Below are positions 15,802 to 23,613 of a stretch of 64,000 nucleotides of DNA, one piece after another. Under the pieces are notes generated by a model. It worked only from the letters and a program-made list of their open reading frames with translations, was not told where the DNA came from and did not search any database. Positions within the stretch are counted from its first letter, which is position 1. The number at the start of each line of letters is the position of its first letter. The position numbers were made by a program, and so were the translations under genes. The stretch comes from a virus, in IMG/VR virus record IMGVR_UViG_3300032245_000902, positions 1-64,000 of that record; one strand, 5' to 3'.

Positions 15802-16353
15802 ATGTCTTTCAACAAAAAAGTAACAAACAAGTTTTTAATTGGCACATCAATATTTTTAATTATAATTAATTTATTGGTACCTGCTGCCCAAGCGTATGCA
15901 CAAAATAACGAAAACTCAGTTGAGGTCGTTAGTGCCCATTTCAATTCAGAACTACAATGTCTTGCTGAAAATGTTTACTATGAATCATCCAAAGAATCAT
16001 TCGAAGGTAAACTAGCAGTAGCACAGGTCACAATGAACCGTGTAAATTCTGGTAAATTTCCATCCACAATTTGTGGTGTGGTAAAACAAAAGAGTGTCAT
16101 CAATGGTGTAATGGTATGCCAGTTCTCCTGGTTTTGTAATCAAGCATATATCAAACTGGTTCGTAACCCATACCAATGGGAAGAATCTTTGGTGGTTGCG
16201 AGAAAAGCCTTGACATCCGCCATTGCCCATGATACACTATATCATTCGAAAGCAATGTATTTCCATGCCAATTATGTTAATCCTAATTGGAACTTGACAA
16301 AGGTTACACAGATTGGTAACCATATATTTTATAAAGAGAAGAATAGAATTTAA
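15802..16353 (+). CDS. Cell-wall hydrolase, SleB family, with signal peptide
   Basis: The start at ATG 15802 is chosen for its AGGA at 15792-15795; an earlier ATG at 15769 falls inside a hairpin. The 183-residue product has a Lys-containing N-terminus, a hydrophobic core (about residues 11-26) and an Ala-x-Ala-type cleavage site near residue 31. The SleB-like domain follows: Leu-Ala-Glu-Asn-Val-Tyr-Tyr-Glu (catalytic Glu region), Ala-Gln-Val-Thr-Met-Asn-Arg-Val, Gln-Phe-Ser-Trp and Gly-Asn-His-x-Phe-Tyr. It probably hydrolyses peptidoglycan, as a secreted or signal-anchored endolysin. A holin is not identified with confidence. Confidence 0.85.
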   Translation: MSFNKKVTNKFLIGTSIFLIIINLLVPAAQAYAQNNENSVEVVSAHFNSELQCLAENVYYESSKESFEGKLAVAQVTMNRVNSGKFPSTICGVVKQKSVINGVMVCQFSWFCNQAYIKLVRNPYQWEESLVVARKALTSAIAHDTLYHSKAMYFHANYVNPNWNLTKVTQIGNHIFYKEKNRI

Positions 16354-16354
16354 T

Positions 16355-16576
16355 ATGCCAACTAAAGATGAGATCCGTGATTTTAGTATATTAGTAGAAG
16401 AACTTTCAACCAGATATCGTTGCAATAGAATGGATGCAATACTACAACATTGTAAAGATACTGGTTTGGAAGTTGAAGTGGCATCCACATTAATTTCTTC
16501 TGCATTGAAAGCAAAGATTAAAGAAGAAGCACAAGAATTAAATTTGATTAAGAAAAGTTCAAAGCTACCTATATGA
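16355..16576 (+). CDS. 33: Late transcription coactivator gp33 homologue
   Basis: The 73-residue product starting at ATG 16355 is helical, with an Arg-Met-Asp-Ala-Ile-Leu-Gln-His-Cys stretch, Glu-Val-Glu-Val-Ala-Ser-Thr-Leu-Ile, and a C-terminus ending in Ser-Ser-Lys-Leu-Pro-Ile. This matches what I recall of gp33 in T4-like phages of aquatic bacteria. In T4, gp33 binds RNA polymerase and the sliding clamp through its C-terminus and is needed for activated late transcription. TATAAATA-type promoters in the window are consistent with this. The assignment rests on size, position near gp59/gp32 and the C-terminal motif. Confidence 0.6.
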   Translation: MPTKDEIRDFSILVEELSTRYRCNRMDAILQHCKDTGLEVEVASTLISSALKAKIKEEAQELNLIKKSSKLPI

Positions 16577-17148
16577 TTGAATTGGTACAAGTTACCACAC
16601 AAGAACAAAAGAATATTGTCAAAGAAATAATTGAAACTCATCACTCTTATGTGGCATCCAATTCATCGGTTGGTCGCAGAATAGATTGGCTGATTTATAT
16701 TGATGATGATATGTTGGGTGAGTGTATTGGTATGATTGGTGTTGGTTCATCTGTCTACCCACCACCCAAAGATATACTGAATTATCTTGGTGTATCAAAA
16801 TTTGAATACAAAGACCAGTTTAATAACATCGCCAACAACTGGAGGTTCTGTTTCTCTAAGTCGATTAAGAACGCAGGCACACAAGTATTAAAACAATTAC
16901 GGCAGAAGGCACCAATCGCATGGAAACAAAAATATGGTGATGATTTAAAACACATCATTACATTTGTTGGTGCAGGTAAGAATGGTGCAGTATACTTGGC
17001 AGATAATTGGAAGAAGATTGGTGAAACGGCAGGATTACCGGCACACAAAAGCAGTTCTATGAAATGGCATGATAATGCCGAATTGAAAAAGTTATTTGTT
17101 AAACCAACAGGCGAAAACAAAAAGATTATATTGATTAAATCGTTATGA
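16573..17148 (+). CDS. Putative GNAT-fold protein (Mom/DruA-like)
   Basis: This 191-residue protein contains Val-Gly-Arg-Arg-Ile-Asp-Trp-Leu-Ile-Tyr, a beta pair Leu-Gly-Glu-Cys-Ile-Gly-Met-Ile-Gly, Asn-Asn-Trp-Arg-Phe-Cys, and a later Ile-Thr-Phe-Val-Gly-Ala-Gly-Lys segment. The order resembles acyltransferase-fold proteins such as phage Mu Mom and DruA-type proteins, which often have a short helper motif around Asn-x-Arg-Phe. A role in DNA modification is possible but weakly supported. It overlaps gp33 and gp59 by 4 bp on each side. Confidence 0.4.
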   Translation: MIELVQVTTQEQKNIVKEIIETHHSYVASNSSVGRRIDWLIYIDDDMLGECIGMIGVGSSVYPPPKDILNYLGVSKFEYKDQFNNIANNWRFCFSKSIKNAGTQVLKQLRQKAPIAWKQKYGDDLKHIITFVGAGKNGAVYLADNWKKIGETAGLPAHKSSSMKWHDNAELKKLFVKPTGENKKIILIKSL

Positions 17149-17765
17149 CAGAAAATACAGGTTTTGCGGCATACTCATTGTGGAATGCTTTAAAGTTACA
17201 TTTTACTTCCGATTCTTATGATTACTTTAAGTATAACGGAAAAACAAATGTATCTAAGCAGACATTTACCACTAACAAATCAAAATACCAATTCTATAAA
17301 CTATCTCGTAAATATGATTTGGAAGAATTAAAGAATTTCTATATTGCCAACTTTATAAAAGGCAATGGTGATTGGGTAGGTGACCTATTACAAGATGGTG
17401 ATGAGAACTATGCCAAGTGGCAAAAAATCCAACAGAGCTTGACATATACCTTTGAAAATGATATAATCTATATGTTTGATAGTGTTGATGGTGCTGAGTT
17501 CTGGCACATTGATGATTACTTCAAACCCATCGATGGTGGTTGGCCAATGTTAATTACCAAGATGATGCACGAAAAGATTTCATTAGAAACAGTTTGTATG
17601 TTAGTTGATATACTTGGTTGTATGCCAAAATGGGAAAAACAAATTACTGAAGATATTATTTGGCCGACACACCGAAGAATTATAAAGAAATATACACCGT
17701 TTATACAATACGATAAAGAAAAGTGTAAACAAATGTTAAAAGAGAAGATTAAACAATATGCCTGA
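17145..17765 (+). CDS. 59: Helicase loader gp59 homologue
   Basis: This 206-residue protein matches T4 gp59 in length (217) and in its central pattern: Lys-Tyr-x-Phe-x-Lys-Leu-Ser-x-Lys-Tyr-x-Leu-x-Glu-Leu, then Asn-x-x-x-x-x-x-x-Trp-x-Gly-Asp. In T4, gp59 loads the gp41 helicase on forked DNA covered by gp32, whose gene is two genes downstream. The C-terminal helical half is Lys/Ile-rich, as in T4. It overlaps the next gene by 8 bp. Confidence 0.8.
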   Translation: MTENTGFAAYSLWNALKLHFTSDSYDYFKYNGKTNVSKQTFTTNKSKYQFYKLSRKYDLEELKNFYIANFIKGNGDWVGDLLQDGDENYAKWQKIQQSLTYTFENDIIYMFDSVDGAEFWHIDDYFKPIDGGWPMLITKMMHEKISLETVCMLVDILGCMPKWEKQITEDIIWPTHRRIIKKYTPFIQYDKEKCKQMLKEKIKQYA

Positions 17766-18249
17766 AACAAAAATTACTAAGATTTACCTAGACATGGACG
17801 GTGTGATTGCCGACTTTGACAAAAGGTACAAAGCTCGGTATAAGATGGAACCAAAAGAGGCAGAACAACACAAAGAGTTTGATAAGTTCTTTACGCAGTT
17901 TATTAATGATGAAGAATTTGCAACATTGGATTTAATGCCTGATGCCATGGAACTAATCAATTATTTGAGAAGTCTAAAAGTACCAACCGAGATACTATCA
18001 TCTAGTGCCTCAGAGAAAAGAGATCCACAGATTCGACCACAAAAGATGGAATGGTTGAAGAAGAACAACATTGAGTTTCCTGCCATTATTGTACCAGGTA
18101 AAAGGCACAAGAAGGATTACTCAAACAAGAATACACTATTGATTGATGATACTCCGGTAAATATCGACCAATGGCGTAGAGAAGGTGGTGTTGGTATACT
18201 TCATACCGATGCACAAACAACCATTAATATTTTGAAGATGTATGTTTGA
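17758..18249 (+). CDS. HAD-type 5'(3')-deoxyribonucleotidase-like protein
   Basis: This 163-residue protein has HAD motif I Asp12-Met-Asp14-Gly-Val near the start, Ser-Ser-Ser-Ala as motif II near residue 82, a Lys region (about 112-120), and Leu-Leu-Ile-Asp-Asp-Thr as motif IV near residue 130. The small cap and overall length fit phage and bacterial 5'(3')-deoxyribonucleotidases, which remove phosphate from nucleotides. It is probably part of nucleotide metabolism during replication. Confidence 0.75.
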   Translation: MPETKITKIYLDMDGVIADFDKRYKARYKMEPKEAEQHKEFDKFFTQFINDEEFATLDLMPDAMELINYLRSLKVPTEILSSSASEKRDPQIRPQKMEWLKKNNIEFPAIIVPGKRHKKDYSNKNTLLIDDTPVNIDQWRREGGVGILHTDAQTTINILKMYV

Positions 18250-18274
18250 CAATGGATAAATATTGTGATATAGT
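18246..18274 (+). promoter_or_regulatory. Sigma-70-type promoter for gene 32, with embedded late motif
   Basis: TTGACA (18246-18251) and TATAGT (18269-18274) are separated by exactly 17 bases, close to the bacterial vegetative consensus. The -35 overlaps the upstream stop codon. Inside the spacer lies GATAAATA (18255-18262), a match to the late octamer. The leader to gp32 is about 65 bases and ends with GAAAGGCAACATC before ATG 18348. Early plus late transcription of gene 32 would fit its need throughout infection. Confidence 0.7.
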
Positions 18275-18347
18275 AGTTGATTATGAGCAGTAATTTGAAA
18301 GTAGTTTATATTCCGTTAATACTCCGTTTAATACGAAAGGCAACATC

Positions 18348-19241
18348 ATGAGTTTTGCAAATCTAAAACGCCAATCTGGCAATCTCGATAAATTATCTAA
18401 AGCAATCGAGGCACTCTCCCAAACATCCGAAGGTAGTTCAGAGAAATCTGATAACTTTTGGCGTCCAGAAGTAGACAAAGCAGGTAATGGCATGGCCACT
18501 ATCCGTTTTCTCCCAGCATCCGAAAAAGATGGTGAAGATGGTCTACCTTGGGTAAAAATCTTCTCACATGGTTTTCAAGGACCTGGTGGTTGGTTAATTG
18601 ATAATTGTTTGACAACAAAGAATCAACAATGTCCTGTGTGTGAACACAACTCTACATTATGGAATTCAGGCATCGAAGCGAACAAAGACGTAGTTCGTAA
18701 ACAAAAGCGTAAATTGAATTACATCGCCAATGTGTATATTGTTTCTGACCCTAAGCATCCAGAAAACGAAGGCAAAATCAAACTGTTTAAGTTTGGTAAG
18801 AAAATCTTTGACAAGGTTACTGAAGCCATGAATCCACAGTTTGAAGATGAAACACCAATCAATCCATTTGATTTGTGGAAAGGTGCTAACTTCAAGTTAA
18901 AGATTCGTAAGGTAGAAGGTTATCAGAACTACGATAAGTCTGAGTTTGATTCACCATCCGCATTATCTGATGATGATGGTAAGTTGGAACAAATCTGGAA
19001 AGATTCTTTTTCACTTAAAGAATTGACTGATGACAAAGAGTTCAAGTCTTATGATACTCTTAAAGGTCGCCTTGACAAGGTACTCGGTTTGAATGGTGAA
19101 GCACCACGCACAACCGTAGAACAAGTTAAAGCAAAGACCTTTGATGCACCTAAAGCTAAGGCAGAAGATTCACCATTTAAAGATGATACATCTGAAGATG
19201 ATGATATGGCTTACTTTGCGAAGTTGGCTGAAGAAGATTAA
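18348..19241 (+). CDS. 32: Single-stranded DNA-binding protein gp32
   Basis: This 297-residue protein matches T4 gp32 (301 residues). The N-terminus holds the cooperativity basic patch (Phe-Ala-Asn-Leu-Lys-Arg-Gln). Zinc ligands are His74, Cys87, Cys95 and Cys98. The OB-type core is rich in aromatic and Lys residues (Tyr-Ile-Ala-Asn-Val-Tyr-Ile-Val). The C-terminus is acidic (Asp-Asp-Thr-Ser-Glu-Asp-Asp-Asp) and in T4 contacts gp59, the polymerase and other partners. It binds single-stranded DNA at replication and recombination forks. It has its own promoter and a strong terminator. Confidence 0.95.
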   Translation: MSFANLKRQSGNLDKLSKAIEALSQTSEGSSEKSDNFWRPEVDKAGNGMATIRFLPASEKDGEDGLPWVKIFSHGFQGPGGWLIDNCLTTKNQQCPVCEHNSTLWNSGIEANKDVVRKQKRKLNYIANVYIVSDPKHPENEGKIKLFKFGKKIFDKVTEAMNPQFEDETPINPFDLWKGANFKLKIRKVEGYQNYDKSEFDSPSALSDDDGKLEQIWKDSFSLKELTDDKEFKSYDTLKGRLDKVLGLNGEAPRTTVEQVKAKTFDAPKAKAEDSPFKDDTSEDDDMAYFAKLAEED

Positions 19242-19260
19242 ACCTACTAATCTTGGTTTG

Positions 19261-19285
19261 AACCCACCGAAAGGTGGGTTTTTTA
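19261..19285 (+). terminator. Rho-independent terminator after gene 32
   Basis: AACCCACC and GGTGGGTT form an 8 bp perfect stem with a GAAA tetraloop, followed by TTTTA. It lies between convergent genes (gp32 on plus, the 19290 gene on minus). It has a T-run only for the plus strand, but the hairpin may also slow minus-strand transcripts. Confidence 0.9.
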
Positions 19286-19289
19286 TTGG

Positions 19290-20558
19290 TTAAACTACTC
19301 TAGTGCTGGATAATATCATGCTCTGGAATGTTGGCTCTTGATTTCTAACAGATGGCATTGGAATTTTTCCTTTGCCCTCTGCATAACTTTTAACTGAATT
19401 GTTATTGATAATGGAAGTAGGATCCTCTTTACTTTCAGGAATATTTGCATCCAAATTTTCTTTTTGAACTGTATTAAACACCTGATTAACTTTAGGAATA
19501 GATTCTACTGCTGATGCTGATGGTGATGATACAACCGATTCACCAGGAGATAATGATGCGGCTGGTGACGATGAAGATGATGAACCGCTTGGTGAAGTTG
19601 GTGATGGTTTGGCCGGTTCTGCTGTAGGTGATTCAGCAACAGCAGGTGATTCGGCCTTAGCCATTTGTTTTGCTCTTGTTTCTGAGCGATATGGAATACC
19701 ATCTTCATCAACAGCATTAAATCCATTATCCCTATCTTTTTGTGTCAATCCTGTTTTATCATCAAAACCAATAGAAGCCAAATACGCTTTTTCTTCTACG
19801 CCTTGTTTTTTAAAGTCAAACATTCCTGCTTTAATCGTTTTATTTTTATAAGCTTCACGAAGCAATACGGCTTTTCTACTGGCAACTTCATCGGATCTAA
19901 CTTCTTGTATAGCAGCACCTATTCCACCATCTGTTTGACCTGCATTTAAAATACCTTTATTGGTTCCTTCTGCATCTTTATCATTAAACAACATATACAT
20001 TGTTGCAAGGCCTAATAGTAAACCTAAACCAAGTGGTGTGGCCATAAAAAATTTACCAATACTGATTAACATTTTAGCAACACCAAGCAAATCACCCAAC
20101 AAACCATCATCACCACTATCATCATTTATTTTGGTTGCTGTGGTATTATTAACTACAGTTGTTGCGCCACCTCCTGCATTACCAAGTGCTTTAAGAAATT
20201 CATCATTTTGTTTTTTTCTTTCAATACTTTGTTCTTCTCTGAATTGATTTTTCTTTTCATCAGACTTTAATTTATCTTCATAATTTTTTTTAAGTAAATT
20301 ATGGATGCTCATTAAAGATTCCATTACTTTACTGTCAGATTCTAAATTAGGAATTTTGGTGGCTTTTGTTGTATCTTTCTTTGCAGTAGCAGCTGGACCA
20401 CTTTGTTTAAATGTATTTTTAATTACATCTTCTGTGAACCACCTGTCATTACCCAAAGATGAAGTTAGTAGTCGTGCAAAGGCAACAACATCCATTCTTG
20501 TTGCAATTTGTTTTGTATATGCGGATGCTTTTGGTTTAGTAGTTTTTTTAGTTGCCAT
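19290..20558 (-). CDS. Probable virion-associated protein with membrane-like segment
   Basis: This 422-residue protein has a Lys/Ala-rich N-terminus, a coiled Lys/Glu/Gln stretch (about residues 85-125), a strongly hydrophobic segment (about 165-190, with Thr-Pro-Leu-Gly-Leu-Gly-Leu-Leu-Leu-Gly), and a Ser/Pro/Ala-rich low-complexity tract (about 300-350). It is transcribed away from the baseplate block, after the GH19 lysozyme gene. The layout resembles phage proteins injected with or tethered to the tail, but I recognise no family. It is convergent with gp32. Confidence 0.5.
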   Translation of the reverse strand: MATKKTTKPKASAYTKQIATRMDVVAFARLLTSSLGNDRWFTEDVIKNTFKQSGPAATAKKDTTKATKIPNLESDSKVMESLMSIHNLLKKNYEDKLKSDEKKNQFREEQSIERKKQNDEFLKALGNAGGGATTVVNNTTATKINDDSGDDGLLGDLLGVAKMLISIGKFFMATPLGLGLLLGLATMYMLFNDKDAEGTNKGILNAGQTDGGIGAAIQEVRSDEVASRKAVLLREAYKNKTIKAGMFDFKKQGVEEKAYLASIGFDDKTGLTQKDRDNGFNAVDEDGIPYRSETRAKQMAKAESPAVAESPTAEPAKPSPTSPSGSSSSSSPAASLSPGESVVSSPSASAVESIPKVNQVFNTVQKENLDANIPESKEDPTSIINNNSVKSYAEGKGKIPMPSVRNQEPTFQSMILSSTRVV

Positions 20559-22004
20559 TTAACCTTTTAACTTTCTTTGATAAGCATTAGTATCATCTGA
20601 CTCATTTGAAGAACCTGATGGTGAGCTTCCTGTAGTAGTTGTTTTATTATTATTTACTGTAATTGATGGTTTATCTTGGTTTGCAGCAGCGTCAGCTTTT
20701 AAATTTTTGTTTTCTGTTGAGGCTGAATTTATTTTGTCACCAGATAATGCACTAGAATATGCATCAACTTTTGATAAAAGTTCTGCACCAATACCCACAT
20801 CCAAATTTAATCTTTTGCCACCTACAGCTTGTGTTATTACTCTATTTGCTGTTTGTTGATCCGTAAACTCATTTAATTTTTTTAGACCAACATTTTTTAT
20901 CATGTAGTTGGCTACAATTTTTCTATTTACTTCAGGATCGTTGGCTAAATCCGGGTTTGTAGCTAATTCAGGTACTCCAATTTCTTTTGCCGTAGATTCG
21001 TATTGTCCTCTGAATGTCAATCCAATAGAACCTCGTCCACGATATTTGAAACCATCTTCTGGTTCTTTATTACCGTATTGGCCGCCATATATAAAATTTC
21101 CTAATTTTTCTGGATTTTTAATATATTGACTTGCTTCTTCATCACTCATTTTACCAAATTTACTAGGAAATACTTTTTTTAATCTGTCAACAGTAGTATA
21201 GTTCATGTTCTCAGATTCTAATTTGAAACCACTCTCTTTACCTACGTTAGCCATGATTGCCGTTTGGGCATATGAATTTGTAATACCAGCTGCAACAAGG
21301 CCTGAAGTCAGTCCTGCGATAACTCCGGCATTGGCTGCAACTTGACCAGTAATACCTTTACTTGCAGTAACCGGAGCTCTTGGTGCTGATGGTGCTGCCG
21401 TTGTAGGTTTGGGTGCTGGCACAGGTTCTGCTTTTGGAGTAGGTTTAGGTACTTCTTTGGGAGCTTTTGTTGCTGAAGGTTTAGGTGCTTCAGTAATTTT
21501 TTCAGGCGGTGCCTTAGTTTCAGGTTTTGCTTTTTCTTTTTCTATAACTTTTTCTGATTCTTTTTCTTTTTTTTCTTCTTTAACTTTTTTCTTTTTTGGT
21601 TTTCTTCCACCTAAAGCTTCAATAATTTTTTTATTTCTATCTTGTTCTTCAATGTAGGCCAATTGATAATCAACCAAATCAAGTTCAGATTGTAATTTTT
21701 CGTATGATTGTATTTTGGCTAATAGGTCGTAGATTGAACCTAATGCTTGTACCGTAGTTTGTGGTGTTGCATCAGAAATTGAAGATTTACCAATACGAGA
21801 AGATCCTAAAACGGTTGAAGATGTTAAAGGTGATACTTTTTTGTCTTGTTTTGATTTTTCAAAAGCAATAGTTTCTGAAGGCCTATTATCTTCAGCTTCT
21901 TTTATACCACCAGTTTTGCCATTTGCTCCCATATTATATTGATAATCGGAAGATGAACCACCTGGTGGATTCAACCATTTGTTTTGTTTAAAATAGGACT
22001 TCAT
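20559..22004 (-). CDS. Virion-associated lysozyme/chitinase-like protein (GH19)
   Basis: This 481-residue protein consists of a disordered N-terminal part, a helical segment (about 85-125), a long Lys/Glu then Pro/Ala/Lys linker (about 135-215), and a glycoside hydrolase family 19 domain (about 220-400). The GH19 domain shows the catalytic Glu257 (Asn-Val-Gly-Lys-Glu-Ser-Gly-Phe), an Asn-Tyr-x-Thr-x-x-Arg-Leu-x-x-x-Phe-Pro segment and Tyr-Arg-Gly-Arg-Gly-Ser-Ile-Gly-Leu-Thr. In phages, GH19 domains cut peptidoglycan. The hub protein gp5 in this genome lacks the T4 lysozyme domain, so this protein may replace it. It directly follows the gp26/gp51-like region. Confidence 0.8.
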   Translation of the reverse strand: MKSYFKQNKWLNPPGGSSSDYQYNMGANGKTGGIKEAEDNRPSETIAFEKSKQDKKVSPLTSSTVLGSSRIGKSSISDATPQTTVQALGSIYDLLAKIQSYEKLQSELDLVDYQLAYIEEQDRNKKIIEALGGRKPKKKKVKEEKKEKESEKVIEKEKAKPETKAPPEKITEAPKPSATKAPKEVPKPTPKAEPVPAPKPTTAAPSAPRAPVTASKGITGQVAANAGVIAGLTSGLVAAGITNSYAQTAIMANVGKESGFKLESENMNYTTVDRLKKVFPSKFGKMSDEEASQYIKNPEKLGNFIYGGQYGNKEPEDGFKYRGRGSIGLTFRGQYESTAKEIGVPELATNPDLANDPEVNRKIVANYMIKNVGLKKLNEFTDQQTANRVITQAVGGKRLNLDVGIGAELLSKVDAYSSALSGDKINSASTENKNLKADAAANQDKPSITVNNNKTTTTGSSPSGSSNESDDTNAYQRKLKG

Positions 22005-22007
22005 TTA

Positions 22008-22199
22008 CTATCTTCTTTGTCTTTCTTTAATCTTCTGATTTTCTTCTTCAATATATTGAATCAACAAAGATATGTAAATATCCCTTTCCCAAGGCATCAT
22101 ATTTTCAAGTTCGGTCAAGCTATACTTATGGTGTTGCATTAACGAAAAATTCGTTTTGTAATAATTACTCAGATTGTCATGACGAAATGTTAACCGAAA
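22008..22199 (-). CDS. gp51-like extension in the -1 frame of gp26
   Basis: This 63-residue stretch reads Phe-Arg-Leu-Thr-Phe-Arg-His-Asp, then a helical part with Met-Gln-His-His-Lys-Tyr-Ser-Leu-Thr-Glu-Leu-Glu and Pro-Trp-Glu-Arg-Asp-Ile-Tyr, ending Arg-Gln-Arg-Arg at TAG. It has no good start of its own: the GTG at 22244 lies inside the zinc-binding part of gp26, and ATG 22139 has no ribosome binding site. It joins smoothly to gp26 by a -1 slip (see the slip site). By position after gene 26 it may match gp51, the hub assembly factor; that name is tentative. Confidence 0.6.
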   Translation of the reverse strand, partial: FRLTFRHDNLSNYYKTNFSLMQHHKYSLTELENMMPWERDIYISLLIQYIEEENQKIKERQRR

Positions 22200-22915
22200 A
22201 AATTTTCTAACCCTTCCACCTCTATCGTGTGGTGAAAGCCACACTTACTACAAGTCATTTCAAGTTTATCTCTTAACTTTGGTAGATTTTGGAAGAAATG
22301 TTCTACTTTATTAAATTGTTCTTGGTTCATTGTTTCAACAAACTCAAGCATTTCGCCTGGTTGTGCCTCATGGCCATAATGAAACTGTTCACCATCATAG
22401 ATATACTCAATCGATTGAGCAACCATATTAAAAGTTAGGTCATTAACATCTTTAATATTTAAAGAATCTTTAACAACACCAAACTCTGGATATTTAAGTT
22501 TGATTACAATTCTATCTGTTAGTTTAATTTCTGGACTAATATCTTCTGGAAGATTAACTGTAATCTTGGTTAAATCTATATTGCTTTCCATGGTGTTACC
22601 ACATTCTACACCATCAACCTCATTATTACAACGATATCGAGATTCAACAATCTCACCAACCGATTTGGCTCTTAATTGTAGAAAGTAATATTCAATATCC
22701 GTGACTGGTAATTTATATACATCAATGTCTTGTGTGATTGTGCAGTTACTTAAAATATCAAAGATGCATTGATGAACAGTTTTGGAATCATTAGATTCGA
22801 TTGCCATCAATAAGTTTCTTTGTTCTTTAACTAAGAAAGGCCGAAACTTAATTTTCTTTTTTGAAACCGGCAATTCAATCTCGTAAGACGGCACGTCAAG
22901 TTTTGGTAAAGCCAT
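22190..22915 (-). CDS. 26: Baseplate hub protein gp26 homologue
   Basis: This 241-residue protein belongs to the T4 base-plate hub gp26 family. It has a beta N-terminus (Pro-Ser-Tyr-Glu-Ile-Glu-Leu-Pro), then Lys-Phe-Arg-Pro-Phe-Leu-Val-Lys-Glu-Gln-Arg-Asn-Leu-Leu, a Cys pair (Arg-Cys-Asn-Asn...Cys-Gly) in the middle and a Cys-x-x-Cys-Gly ... His-His at the end, suggesting zinc binding. In T4 it acts in assembly of the baseplate hub. The final codons carry a slippery sequence into the gp51-like frame, as in tail assembly chaperones of other phages. Confidence 0.8.
   Translation of the reverse strand: MALPKLDVPSYEIELPVSKKKIKFRPFLVKEQRNLLMAIESNDSKTVHQCIFDILSNCTITQDIDVYKLPVTDIEYYFLQLRAKSVGEIVESRYRCNNEVDGVECGNTMESNIDLTKITVNLPEDISPEIKLTDRIVIKLKYPEFGVVKDSLNIKDVNDLTFNMVAQSIEYIYDGEQFHYGHEAQPGEMLEFVETMNQEQFNKVEHFFQNLPKLRDKLEMTCSKCGFHHTIEVEGLENFFG
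22196..22205 (-). other. Candidate -1 ribosomal frameshift site
   Basis: On the minus strand the gp26 codons read GAA AAT TTT TTC GGT TAA. This places two overlapping slippery heptamers in the correct phase (A-AAT-TTT and T-TTT-TTC), two codons before the gp26 stop. A -1 slip continues into the downstream frame for 63 residues to give a product of about 302 residues. A small hairpin (ACGAA/TTCGT) lies about 40 bases downstream; no strong pseudoknot is obvious. Confidence 0.6.
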
Positions 22916-22938
22916 TTTATTTTCACTCCATTTTAAAA

Positions 22939-23604
22939 TTATCTACGGAAAGTAGATGATATATCATTTATAAGATTATTAACACCTGAACCAGCAGCAC
23001 CAACAGCATTACCACCAAGGCCACCAATAATATTGTTGACTGCGTTGATACCAGCATCAACCAACTCCATACCAAGTGCTTGTAGAGAATTGTTCTGCCA
23101 ATAGGTATATGCAAAAGTTACATTGAGTTTATGGTAACCATCAGACGACCAATCTAAATCCATTTGATTTATTGAAATAGGATAAGCATCATAAAGATTA
23201 ACAGAATAGGATATCTGATTGGTGACATCATATTGGTTGACTGTGATAACTGTTGAATAATCACCTTTGTATCGCATATTGTTGTTATATAAAGGATTGA
23301 TATAGTTTAACCATGCATCAAAAAAAATCTTCTGTGTCATGTCATCATCAATAATAAATGTCATATCAATATCGGTATAGGTGTTTAGATATGGATACTT
23401 TTCAATTGGTCCGTATGTTTTTTGTTCAGCCGTAGCAAATGTTCTACCGGGTAGATTAGCATTTTCACAACGATATGTGAGAGATTTTGCTGATTTGATG
23501 TATGGTATCAATGTCAAAGGAATAGGAATATTCACATCAAACTTGTGTGGACGAGATAAATCTTTCTGAAAACTCGATTTAAAGTCGTTAATATTGCCAG
23601 CCAT
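22939..23604 (-). CDS. Tail-tube-like protein (gp19/gp54 fold)
   Basis: This 221-residue protein starts with Arg-Pro-His-Lys-Phe-Asp-Val and has the tube-domain run Tyr-Arg-Cys-Glu-Asn-Ala-Asn-Leu-Pro-Gly-Arg, Gly-Pro-Ile-Glu-Lys-Tyr-Pro and Met-Thr-Phe-Ile-Ile-Asp-Asp-Asp. These match the gp19 tail-tube family. The last 50 residues are Gly/Asn-rich. Because it sits with baseplate assembly genes, it is more likely a tube initiator or baseplate-proximal ring (T4 gp54 role) than the main tube, which could lie outside the window. Confidence 0.65.
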   Translation of the reverse strand: MAGNINDFKSSFQKDLSRPHKFDVNIPIPLTLIPYIKSAKSLTYRCENANLPGRTFATAEQKTYGPIEKYPYLNTYTDIDMTFIIDDDMTQKIFFDAWLNYINPLYNNNMRYKGDYSTVITVNQYDVTNQISYSVNLYDAYPISINQMDLDWSSDGYHKLNVTFAYTYWQNNSLQALGMELVDAGINAVNNIIGGLGGNAVGAAGSGVNNLINDISSTFRR

Positions 23605-23613
23605 TTTAATTCC

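Noticed and set aside
22008-22244. Separate 78-residue gene starting at GTG 22244
   Set aside because: The GTG lies in the zinc-binding codons of gp26 and has no ribosome binding site; the -1 frameshift explains the frame better.
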